A stretch of DNA of 19,454 nucleotides, taken from Clostridia bacterium. Its GTDB lineage: Bacteria; Bacillota_A; Clostridia; Christensenellales; Aristaeellaceae. The stretch lies in the NCBI GenBank assembly GCA_017398245.1, contig JAFQGN010000156.1, forward strand, positions 1-19,454, read 5' to 3'. This document shows positions 6,397 to 13,188 of the stretch, one piece after another (the stretch's first letter is position 1; each line of letters starts with the position of its first letter). Below the pieces are notes generated by a model that saw nothing but the letters and a program-made list of their open reading frames with translations, made no database searches and was not told the origin of the DNA. The translations under genes were made by a program, and so were the position numbers.

Positions 6397-7865
6397 ATTC
6401 TTATCTCCTTATACAGTGTTCTCATTTGCTTGTAGAGCTGGTAGCGTTTATCGTACGCCGCTATGTTGGCTGCGATCGGCGCGACCGGCGCGGCGTGATC
6501 GCGGAACTGCTGTGCGATTTCAAACGGGCTTTGGCCGGTAACGGCCGCAAGGCCGAGGATCGCGCTGCCCATCGCGCCGGTTTCTTCTGTGCGGACGGGG
6601 ATGATCTCACAGCCGAGGATATCCGCCTTGATCTGCAGCCAAACCTTCGAGCGCGCTCCGCCGCCGCAGGCCAGGAGCCGATCGATGCGCACGCCGCCTT
6701 CGCGCAGCTTTTCCATATTATAGCGCATTTCATAGGTGACGCCCTCTAAAACTGCGCGGTAGATATCGGGCAGGCGTGTCTGGGTGGTAAGACCGGCAAT
6801 GAGGCCGGTCGCGTTCGGGTCGACATCGGGCGTGCCCCCCATTCCCTGCAAAAACGGCAGGATGAGGAGCGATGTCGGCTCCTGCGGGGCGAGTTCGTTG
6901 AGCACGTCGTAAATGCTGCGGCCGTCCTGCTTCAGGTGAGAGGCGAGCGCGTCGCGCAGCCAGCGCACGACGCTGCCGGCGGAAATATTGTAGGCATAGG
7001 TGACAAAGCCCTTCTGCTCAAGATACGGGACGCAGGCGAAATTGTTGCGCTGAAAATCCAGCCCCTGCGGGATGGCGGGAAAGAGCGGCGTGATGCACTC
7101 GCAGGTGCCGGAAGTATCGACGGCGTCACCGATGTTTTCGACGCCTGCTCCGAGCGCGTTCACGATCTGATCGTGCGTGCCGATAACGACAACGGTTTGT
7201 TCAGGAAGGCCAAGGGTCTTTGCCATTTCGGGAAGGATCGTCCCCAACGCTGTTCCGGGTTGAACGACCATGGGCAGCTGTTCCTCCGAAATGCCGGATG
7301 CCTCCAAAAGTTTCTTTGACCAGCAGCTGTTTTCCACATCGTAGAGGAGAGTTCTGCAGGCGAGGGAAACATCGGTCGCGGCGCGACCAGAGAGCTTATA
7401 GCAGATAAAGCCGGCGATGAACAGGAACTTCCAGACAGGGCGCGGGGCGATGCGCAGGGTATAAAGCATTTTGGCAAGAGAGTACGATGCGTCTGGCAGG
7501 ATACGGCAGATCTCCATGAAGCGTTCGGGGCCTGTCTTTTCGACAAGAGCGTTGAATTCTTCGCTTTCACTGCTGCCGAAATACATGCGGATGTCGTCGA
7601 GCGCTCTCCCCTGCTCATCCAGCGCCACGAAGGATTCGCCGAAGGACGAAACGGTGATCGCCGCAATATCGGCCCTGTTTTTTAATGCATCGGCGCAGGA
7701 ACGGATCACGCGGAAAACGCTTTCGCATAGAATCTCCGGCGGCAGGTTCGCGCTGCCCGCCGCCAGAGGATATTCTTCATACTGCAGAGCAAGCTGCTCG
7801 CCTCGATCCGAAAAGGCGACGCATTTGCAGCCCGTTCCGCCGATATCGACGCCAAGAGAGATCAT
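6390..7865 (-). CDS. FGGY-family carbohydrate kinase
   Basis: 491 residues, the usual FGGY length. The ATG at 7865 has GAGGGGG (7873-7879) 7 nt upstream; an in-frame ATG at 7898 would overlap the upstream gene and lacks a site. The first ATPase lobe begins with LGVDIGGTGCK (Asp7 and the phosphate-1 loop). The catalytic base is Asp232 in GTHDQ, and ACGGGARS (399-406) is the adenosine-binding motif of the second lobe. Family members phosphorylate ketoses or polyols such as xylulose, fuculose, rhamnulose and glycerol. Placed between a fucose-isomerase-type enzyme and an aldolase, it most likely phosphorylates the ketose made by the isomerase, at C1 if the aldolase acts like FucA. The exact sugar is unknown. 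Confidence 0.9.
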   Translation of the reverse strand: MISLGVDIGGTGCKCVAFSDRGEQLALQYEEYPLAAGSANLPPEILCESVFRVIRSCADALKNRADIAAITVSSFGESFVALDEQGRALDDIRMYFGSSESEEFNALVEKTGPERFMEICRILPDASYSLAKMLYTLRIAPRPVWKFLFIAGFICYKLSGRAATDVSLACRTLLYDVENSCWSKKLLEASGISEEQLPMVVQPGTALGTILPEMAKTLGLPEQTVVVIGTHDQIVNALGAGVENIGDAVDTSGTCECITPLFPAIPQGLDFQRNNFACVPYLEQKGFVTYAYNISAGSVVRWLRDALASHLKQDGRSIYDVLNELAPQEPTSLLILPFLQGMGGTPDVDPNATGLIAGLTTQTRLPDIYRAVLEGVTYEMRYNMEKLREGGVRIDRLLACGGGARSKVWLQIKADILGCEIIPVRTEETGAMGSAILGLAAVTGQSPFEIAQQFRDHAAPVAPIAANIAAYDKRYQLYKQMRTLYKEIRIC

Positions 7866-7879
7866 ATCGATACCCCCTC

Positions 7880-9283
7880 TCAGTCGATATCCACCCATTC
7901 ATAGCCGAGATAAGTGGTGAACGCCTCCTGCAGGATGGCCTTATAATGGCCCTCGCAGATGGCGGTGTGGTGCTTGAAGCCGCCGCGCGCAAGGCGGATG
8001 AGCTTATCCTGCAAATTCGGGATCTGCGCAACGCCGCCGCAGCCGAAGAAGGCTTCTTCGATGGGATCTTCGGTGAACTTAGCTTCGCTGGCGTAGACGA
8101 TGATCTTGCCGTCTTTGGTCTGGCAGTTGGAGATGGTGATGGGCATGGGCTTGATGCGGCCCTCGTTGCAGCCCCATCCGGAGCCCGGATCGTTCTTGGC
8201 GAACATCTTGTGTTCGGTCACAGTGCCCTTGCAGGTCATCAGGCTCTGGGCCACCGGGCCGCAATGGAAGAGGATGACCTTGTCCTCATCATCGCCGTAA
8301 TTATTGTTCCAATCCAGCACCGCCGTTGCGCCCTCGCTGGCCAGAGACATCGCGCGCATGGTGATGGCGGAGCACATATCGATTTCGCAGGAGGCGACGA
8401 TGCCGCGGTCGTTCAGCTCGGAAAGCAGCACGCACGGGCAGACGCGCAGATAGGTCTCCATCTCGTTCCAGCAGCGCAGGGCCAACGCGTCGAGATGGTA
8501 TTCTTCGATATACTCATCGATAACGACCGACACCTTGGCAAGGGTCAGCGCGTTTTCAGCGGGAACGAGGGAAAAATCGGTATAGTTTTTCAGATGCTCG
8601 AGTTTGGCAAGCACGACGGCGTCGTCATCGGCCTTGGCGCGTACCTTTTCGAACAGTTCGGAAAGATCAAACGATTCCACATTGATGCCGTGCTTCTGCA
8701 TGGCGATCTCGTCAAAGCGCACGGTTTTGAACGCGGTGGTTCGCGCGCCGATGCAGCCGAGGTTAAAGCGCTTCATGCCGTTGACGACGCGGCAGATGGC
8801 GGCAAAATCGCGCAGGTTTTCCTGGAATTTGTCGCTGAGAGGATGCACGACGTGGGGCTTGAGCACGGTGAAGGGCACGTTGTACTGGCAGAAGACATCG
8901 GTGACAGAGAACTTGCCGCAATAGGCGTCGCGCCTGTGCTGGAAGTCCATCTTGCCGATCTCGTCCGGATAAGCCTGCATGAGAATGGGCACGCCTGCAT
9001 CCTGCAGGGCGGTGATCGCGCCGTTTTCATCGGCAAAGATGGGCATGGAGAAGATCACGCCGTCGTACTGGCCTTCGTGCTCTTTGAGCCATTTGGCGTA
9101 GAGCCTGCCCTCATCGCGCGTCTCGACGCCGCCGTAGCGGGTCAGTTCGGCGTCCATCATGATGTAATCGTAGCCGGCTCTCTCCACGGCCTTGACCATG
9201 TCCTCTCGCGCGCCGTAGATGAGCTCGCCCGGCATAAAGCCGCGGTTGCAGAAACACAGGGCAAAAGTCATCTTCTTTTTCAT
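7880..9283 (-). CDS. L-fucose/L-arabinose isomerase-family protein
   Basis: 467 residues; start supported by AAGGAGG 9 nt upstream of the ATG at 9283. The N-terminal two-thirds looks like the Rossmann-like domains of FucI-type isomerases. ALRCWNEME (Glu274) and SCEIDM (Glu300, Asp302) match the manganese-binding Glu and Asp region of the family, and a GHY near the C-terminus may supply the histidine. It is shorter than E. coli FucI (about 590 residues) and belongs to the broader group usually annotated only as fucose isomerase-like. The expected role is aldose-ketose interconversion as the first committed step of the operon pathway. It lies 17 nt downstream of the DUF4432 gene and 14 nt upstream of the kinase. 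The substrate is not determined. Confidence 0.8.
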   Translation of the reverse strand: MKKKMTFALCFCNRGFMPGELIYGAREDMVKAVERAGYDYIMMDAELTRYGGVETRDEGRLYAKWLKEHEGQYDGVIFSMPIFADENGAITALQDAGVPILMQAYPDEIGKMDFQHRRDAYCGKFSVTDVFCQYNVPFTVLKPHVVHPLSDKFQENLRDFAAICRVVNGMKRFNLGCIGARTTAFKTVRFDEIAMQKHGINVESFDLSELFEKVRAKADDDAVVLAKLEHLKNYTDFSLVPAENALTLAKVSVVIDEYIEEYHLDALALRCWNEMETYLRVCPCVLLSELNDRGIVASCEIDMCSAITMRAMSLASEGATAVLDWNNNYGDDEDKVILFHCGPVAQSLMTCKGTVTEHKMFAKNDPGSGWGCNEGRIKPMPITISNCQTKDGKIIVYASEAKFTEDPIEEAFFGCGGVAQIPNLQDKLIRLARGGFKHHTAICEGHYKAILQEAFTTYLGYEWVDID

Positions 9284-9300
9284 GGGGGTGTTCCTCCTTT

Positions 9301-10278
9301 TCAGATCGTCTCAAAGCAGATGATGACACTCGTTTTGATCGTTTCAAAGGGCTTAATCACAGGCAAGGTGCCGTTTTCACGCTCGGCGCTTCGGCCCATG
9401 ATATAATTGTTGGTCGGCTCCAGCGCGCAGACGTAGTCTCCGCTGGCCATGGAACGCCACTGCGCGAGAATGGGCATGTTTTCGCTCCAGCGGATGCGCA
9501 TTTTTGTTTGCAGCGTTTTGTTTTCGATAGCCGCCTCGTGTTCCATGGCTTCGTGGAAGAACACGCGTTCTTCTTCGCCGGGCACGGGGTTATCGAAGGT
9601 CGTTTCGCGCCCGATGCCCGTTGCGGCAAAGGGCGTGCGCGGAGAGGTGCGCCGGTTTTCGGGAAGGATCAGGCGCGCATCAGCGGAAACGAGCGGCCAG
9701 CCGAAATTGCAGTGGTACAAAAGCGCCCATTCTTCCTCTTTGAAGCCAAGGTTCGTGATTTCGTCGGACACATGCGCTTCCGCTCCCATGCAGGGGATGC
9801 GGATCGTCCGTTTCAATTCAAGAGCATGCCCGAACAGAGCGGTTTCGCGCAGGGTACCGGTGATGACGATGCTGTCCTCCTCCTCGGAAATGCCGACGTT
9901 TTCCGCCGGGATCGAGTGGATCCGGCCGTGCTGGGTCTGCCATTCGCCGCCGTCGCGATGAGGCGCGCCGGTCGTGCGCAGGCCGCAGGTGTAGAGAAGG
10001 CCGCCGGGAAACGAGTGCAGAAAACCGGTTTCATAGGGATCGATCGTTGCGGGGCTGTCGTAACCATTTTTGCTGATAAAGGTCATATTTGCGCCCTTAT
10101 AGCGCGCCTGACCGATATCGAGCGCGGCATCGGGCAGGATATCCAGCTGAAGGCCTCCTGCGGTGCAGACTTCGATGATCTCCGTTCCCTTCGCCTTGCC
10201 CTGCGTTATCTGCACGCGGCGCAGCGTGTACAGCTGCTGCGGATGGCAGATATAGCCGCTTCTGAGCAGATCTTTCAT
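9301..10278 (-). CDS. DUF4432 / aldose 1-epimerase-like protein
   Basis: 325 residues; first gene of the operon. The ATG at 10278 has GGGGGAG 5 nt upstream; an upstream in-frame ATG at 10317 lacks a site. Recognised as DUF4432 from its overall pattern: ILPDAALDIGQARYKG near residues 54-70, then GLLYTCGLRTTG, the histidine motif QHGRIHSIPA, HCNFGWPL and EPTNNYIMGR near the end. The galactose-mutarotase-type beta-sandwich is established for this family; catalysis has been shown for few members. Here a mutarotase or epimerase would present the sugar anomer the isomerase needs, the place FucU or RhaM takes in fucose and rhamnose operons. That role is an inference. Cytoplasmic. Confidence 0.8.
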   Translation of the reverse strand: MKDLLRSGYICHPQQLYTLRRVQITQGKAKGTEIIEVCTAGGLQLDILPDAALDIGQARYKGANMTFISKNGYDSPATIDPYETGFLHSFPGGLLYTCGLRTTGAPHRDGGEWQTQHGRIHSIPAENVGISEEEDSIVITGTLRETALFGHALELKRTIRIPCMGAEAHVSDEITNLGFKEEEWALLYHCNFGWPLVSADARLILPENRRTSPRTPFAATGIGRETTFDNPVPGEEERVFFHEAMEHEAAIENKTLQTKMRIRWSENMPILAQWRSMASGDYVCALEPTNNYIMGRSAERENGTLPVIKPFETIKTSVIICFETI

Positions 10279-10375
10279 TTCCTCTCCCCCTTTTTTAATC
10301 GAGCTGGTTTCGGCCACAGTTCTTCATCGGATACTATTGTACGAAAACAAAAACGAAATAAATATAGAAAAATGT

Positions 10376-10381
10376 ATTATA
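10376..10381 (-). promoter_or_regulatory. Candidate -10 of the DUF4432-isomerase-kinase-aldolase operon
   Basis: A perfect TATAAT read on the minus strand, about 100 nt before the first start codon, in a very AT-rich stretch (10330-10390). No good -35 stands 17 bp upstream, as expected for an activator-dependent promoter. A second -10-like TACAAT lies nearer the gene at about 10336-10341. The -10 nearly touches the -35 of the divergent regulator, so one bound protein could control both. ACGAAAAC and ACGAAATA, 12 bp apart within 10341-10360, are possible direct-repeat half-sites for the AraC protein. Confidence 0.4.
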
Positions 10382-10385
10382 AACT

Positions 10386-10413
10386 TTGAATTTGTCCTTA
10401 TGTGTGCTACAAT
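10386..10413 (+). promoter_or_regulatory. Promoter of the AraC-family regulator gene
   Basis: -35 TTGAAT (10386-10391), 16-bp spacer, -10 TACAAT (10408-10413) with TGC directly in front (extended -10). The leader to the start codon is only about 20-25 nt. Confidence 0.55.
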
Positions 10414-10442
10414 CGCAGTATGCAGGAGCAAAACGGAGGTGC

Positions 10443-11300
10443 ATGCAAGTGCGATCGGTGTTCAATATAGAAGAGCTGAGGCGGCTGCTGAAGGATTTTT
10501 ACGAGCTTGCGCACATCCGCATCACTGTGTTTGACAGCGAACTGAACGAGCTTGTTTCCTATCCGGAGGAGTGCGCGCCGTTTTGCAGGATCATCCGCGC
10601 CACGCAGCAAGGGCGGCTGGCATGTGCTAAATGCGACAAAGAAGCCTGTGCTGCCGCTTCCAGGCAGAGCCGGGCATATGTGTACCGCTGCCATGCTGGG
10701 CTGACGGAAGCCGTGATGCCGCTTCGCGTGGGCAATATGGCGGCCGGATATCTTCTGTTCGGGCATATTTTCTCGTATGAAAGCGAAGAGGAAGGCTGGG
10801 AGACGATAAGGCGCTGCTGCGAAGCGTATCCTGCGGACTCAGACGCGCTGCAGGAAGCGCTTGGTCAGTGCCCGCATGTTTCGCGCGAATACATTCTCTC
10901 GGCCGCGCATATTCTGCATGCCACCGCGTCGTATCTCGTGCTTGAGCGGATGGCGACGCTGCAGGAGGACGACATCGCCGCGCGATTGGACGCGTATCTT
11001 GCCGAAAACTTCACAAGGCCGATCACGGCGCAGACGCTTTGTGATGAGCTGCAGGTCGGTCGTTCTCGGCTGTACAAGATCTCTGCACAGCTGTACGGCT
11101 GCGGAGTTTCGGAACATATCCGCTCGCTTCGCATCGAAAGAGCAAAGCTGCTGCTTGCCGAACGCCCTGAATTGAGCATTACGGAGGTTGCGTCCGCATG
11201 CGGTTTTTCCGATTATAACTACTTTATTTCGGTCTTTTCCAAGAGAATGGGCGCTTCTCCAAATGTGTACCGGCGAAAGAGACTGCGGGACGGGCAATAA
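10443..11300 (+). CDS. AraC-family transcriptional regulator with N-terminal PocR sensor domain
   Basis: 285 residues from the ATG at 10443. The GGAGGT (10435-10440) is only 2 nt before it, so the in-frame GTG at 10449 (8-nt spacing) may be the true start; the difference is two residues. Residues 1-165 match the PocR ligand-sensing domain, with the cysteine set Cys48, Cys61, Cys64, Cys69 and Cys83 (PFC, CAKCDKEAC, CHAGL) and the GYLLFGHIF strand. Residues 185-281 are the double helix-turn-helix of AraC proteins, ending in the signature ACGFSDYNYFISVFSKRMGASPNVYRR. It is transcribed divergently from the sugar operon, the standard arrangement for a pathway-specific activator. PocR of Salmonella responds to 1,2-propanediol; the ligand here is unknown. 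Confidence 0.9.
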   Translation: MQVRSVFNIEELRRLLKDFYELAHIRITVFDSELNELVSYPEECAPFCRIIRATQQGRLACAKCDKEACAAASRQSRAYVYRCHAGLTEAVMPLRVGNMAAGYLLFGHIFSYESEEEGWETIRRCCEAYPADSDALQEALGQCPHVSREYILSAAHILHATASYLVLERMATLQEDDIAARLDAYLAENFTRPITAQTLCDELQVGRSRLYKISAQLYGCGVSEHIRSLRIERAKLLLAERPELSITEVASACGFSDYNYFISVFSKRMGASPNVYRRKRLRDGQ

Positions 11301-11513
11301 GTGGATATTTGATGGCTCTATCCCCTCTTCTGTCACGCCGTTTGCTGCATTTGTGATGGGCATGGATAGCCTGACTGCAGAGGCACGGGAAACGTGTATC
11401 AGGCATTTTCGCTCGACCTGTTGTCCTCAGCCGTGCTGAGCCTGCAGAAGGTGCGAGACATGTGAGACGATCTCTTCGAGCTGAACAAGGATTATCTGGG
11501 CTATTTTACCTAA
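11301..11513 (+). pseudogene. Decayed 3' remnant of a GH4-family glycosidase gene (probable)
   Basis: No intact gene lies between the regulator and the next ORF. One frame gives PFAAFVMGMDSLTAEA up to about 11385. The frame starting at 11385 then gives TGNVYQAFSLDLLSSAVLSL, QKVRDM, an in-frame TGA (11463-11465), DDLFELNKDYLGYF and a TAA at 11511-11513. Joined, these follow the C-terminal pattern I recall for GH4 enzymes (LTVEA, then YQAF-LDPL-AAVLSL, then a D-E/D-L/M-F helix ending in YLPQF). One frameshift and one nonsense codon, with nothing left of the N-terminal NAD-binding domain, mark it as a relic. The match is from memory of the family and needs a search. Confidence 0.5.
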
Positions 11514-11547
11514 GCGCAGCTTTGGCGGACAACGTTTGTTCGCTTGC

Positions 11548-11563
11548 TTTTGATACATCAAAA
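11548..11563. promoter_or_regulatory. Operator-like inverted repeat upstream of the MBL-fold gene
   Basis: TTTTGAT-AC-ATCAAAA is a perfect dyad with 7-bp arms, ending 7 nt before the AGGAGG site of the next gene. A repressor bound here would block initiation. No convincing -35/-10 pair is seen nearby: TTGTTC (11536-11541) with CAAAAT (11559-11564) is weak and would put the dyad over the -10. Confidence 0.4.
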
Positions 11564-11583
11564 TGATAAAAGGAGGCATGGAC

Positions 11584-12273
11584 ATGAAAATTCGGAAAAT
11601 AAACGAGGACACGTGGATGCTCGACGATGGCTTTGTGCGCGGTTATCTTTTGATCGGCACAGAGAAGGCGATTCTTATCGACACTTGCGCGTCTTCCAAT
11701 GAGGCAAAAGCGCTCGCACAATCGGTAACGGAGCTGCCGCTGGTCCTTGTGAACACGCACGGCGACGGCGACCACGTGGCTGGAAATGGGGATTTTGAAG
11801 AGTTTTATATGAGCGAAGCCGATTATGTAAACTGCAAAGTGGCCTCGCGCTGCCCGGAAAGCAGGCTCATTCCGCTGAAGGATGCGGATGTGATCGACCC
11901 CGGTGAAAGGCTGCTGGAGATCGTCTCGATCCCGGGGCATACGTACGGCAGTGTTGCGATCCTTGACAGCAAAAACCGAGTCCTCTATTCCGGCGATTCA
12001 GTGCAGGATGGTCACATTTATATGTTCGGCGCGCACCGGCAGCCGGAAGCCTTCGCTCGTTCTCTGAAGCGGCTGATCGGTATGGAAGACCGGTTCGACT
12101 GCATTCGCCCCGCGCACGGCACGGAAGAACTGCCCGCAGGGTTTGTTCGAACCGTTGCGGAAGAATGGCAGAAGGTGCTTGCCGGCGAGTTGGAAGGCCG
12201 GAAGGAAGAGATGCACGGGCGGGCGGTGATCACATACGACGGCAGCGGATGCGGGTTCTACTGTAACGAATAA
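11584..12273 (+). CDS. Metallo-beta-lactamase-fold hydrolase
   Basis: 229 residues. AGGAGG (11571-11576) lies 7 nt before the ATG at 11584; upstream in-frame ATGs at 11563 and 11578 are on or too close to the site. Metal motifs: NTHGDGDHVAGN (His59, Asp61, Asp63, His64), PGHTYGS (His119), YSGDSV (Asp138) and RPAHG (His178). The second histidine of the usual HxHxDH is Asp61 here; I recall the same HGDGDH form in other clostridial members. Glyoxalase-II-like hydrolases of this type act on thioesters, lactones or phosphoesters; the substrate is open. No signal peptide. Monocistronic, ending at a strong hairpin. Confidence 0.85.
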   Translation: MKIRKINEDTWMLDDGFVRGYLLIGTEKAILIDTCASSNEAKALAQSVTELPLVLVNTHGDGDHVAGNGDFEEFYMSEADYVNCKVASRCPESRLIPLKDADVIDPGERLLEIVSIPGHTYGSVAILDSKNRVLYSGDSVQDGHIYMFGAHRQPEAFARSLKRLIGMEDRFDCIRPAHGTEELPAGFVRTVAEEWQKVLAGELEGRKEEMHGRAVITYDGSGCGFYCNE

Positions 12274-12340
12274 AGGTCCGAGCACTGCCAGTATTCGTTT
12301 CCCGCAGGTCAGTTTTTCCGGTTGTTGCTCGTAAAATGGT

Positions 12341-12385
12341 ACACCCCGGGAGGAGCGGCAGCGCTCTTCCCGGGGTGTTTTAATT
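12341..12385. terminator. Terminator between the MBL-fold gene and the nitroreductase gene
   Basis: A 17-bp stem (12341-12357 with 12362-12378, one G-T wobble) with loop GCAG, followed on the plus strand by TTTAATTT. The minus-strand tail is a weaker ACCATTTTAC. It ends the MBL transcript and probably also the convergent nitroreductase transcript. Confidence 0.85.
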
Positions 12386-12979
12386 TCAGACCATCGTAAC
12401 AGGATTGCCTTTGCGTTCGAGAGGCTTGCGCGGCGGCAGGCCGTCTTCCGTTTCGGCATAGCCAATGCTCACGGCGCCCCAGACGCGCTCGTCTTCTTCC
12501 ATGCCGAAGGAGCGGAACAGGGCAAGAAGCGGCTCCGAATCGTTCAGCCATTTCAGCTGGTTGATCCAGCAGCTGCCAAGATCAAGCGCATTTGCCGCAA
12601 GCATCATGTTTTCCAGCGCGCAGGCGCAATCGGCGATGGCGTTGCCGTAGTCCTTTTTGTTCGCCGTAACGATGAGCACGGGCGCGTTGTAATGGAAAAT
12701 GTATTCCTCGCCTTTGGATGCGCGGATGGAATGCGCCAAAGAGGGATACATGCCGGGCGTGACTTCCATTTGGGCAAACTCGGATTTGACGATACGGGCA
12801 AGTTCCTCCAGCACAGAAGGGTCCTTGATCACGAAAAAATGCGTTGTCTGGTTGTTTCCGCCGCTGGGGGCGTATCTGCCCGCCTCTACGATCGCATCGA
12901 TTTTTTCCGTTTCTACCGGGCGCGCCTGATAATTGCGCGTGCTGCGCCGCGTTTTGATCAGCTCGAGCATTTTGTTCAT
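12386..12979 (-). CDS. Nitroreductase-family FMN flavoprotein
   Basis: 197 residues; the ATG at 12979 has GGGAGG 5 nt upstream. Single nitroreductase domain: RRSTRNY (residues 12-18) and RYAPSGGNNQ (36-45) are the FMN phosphate- and ring-binding segments, and LGSCWI in the C-terminal half is the second FMN contact. Such enzymes use NAD(P)H to reduce nitro compounds, quinones or flavins; the physiological substrate cannot be told. Cytoplasmic dimer by family knowledge. It stands alone between terminators and has its own promoter within a palindrome. Nothing links it to the sugar genes. Confidence 0.88.
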   Translation of the reverse strand: MNKMLELIKTRRSTRNYQARPVETEKIDAIVEAGRYAPSGGNNQTTHFFVIKDPSVLEELARIVKSEFAQMEVTPGMYPSLAHSIRASKGEEYIFHYNAPVLIVTANKKDYGNAIADCACALENMMLAANALDLGSCWINQLKWLNDSEPLLALFRSFGMEEDERVWGAVSIGYAETEDGLPPRKPLERKGNPVTMV

Positions 12980-13045
12980 TCTTTCCTCCCACAAGTGCAT
13001 GCAAGTTCAGAGAATTTTTTGGGATCGAATCAGAAATAAGGCTCC

Positions 13046-13085
13046 TCCTACAAAGCATTATAATGTAGGACCCTCACATATGCAA
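13046..13085 (-). promoter_or_regulatory. Nitroreductase promoter overlapped by a 25-bp inverted repeat
   Basis: Minus strand: -35 TTGCAT (13085-13080), 17-bp spacer, -10 TATAAT (13062-13057). The -10 sits inside TCCTACA-11 nt-TGTAGGA (13046-13070, perfect 7-bp arms), whose core CATTATAATG is itself a palindrome. The layout suggests repression by a dimeric regulator, for example of the MarR or HxlR type; that assignment is a guess. Confidence 0.5.
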
Positions 13086-13128
13086 GACTCTGTTGACGCT
13101 CCAAGGCCTCACAAAGCTGGAATGCGGA

Positions 13129-13157
13129 TTGCACGATGGAAGCAACCATGCTATAAT
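13129..13157 (+). promoter_or_regulatory. Sigma-A-type promoter of the MATE gene
   Basis: -35 TTGCAC (13129-13134), 17-bp spacer, perfect -10 TATAAT (13152-13157) preceded by TGC (extended -10). The start codon at 13189 is about 25 nt beyond the expected transcript start. Confidence 0.75.
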
Positions 13158-13188
13158 ACCGATATCAGCATGCAAAGGAAGTGCGCAT

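Noticed and set aside
7685..9406. A 573-codon plus-strand ORF opposite the isomerase gene
   Set aside because: It lies antisense to a clearly recognisable isomerase gene, has no ribosome binding site and no family resemblance; GC-rich codon use keeps the opposite frame open.
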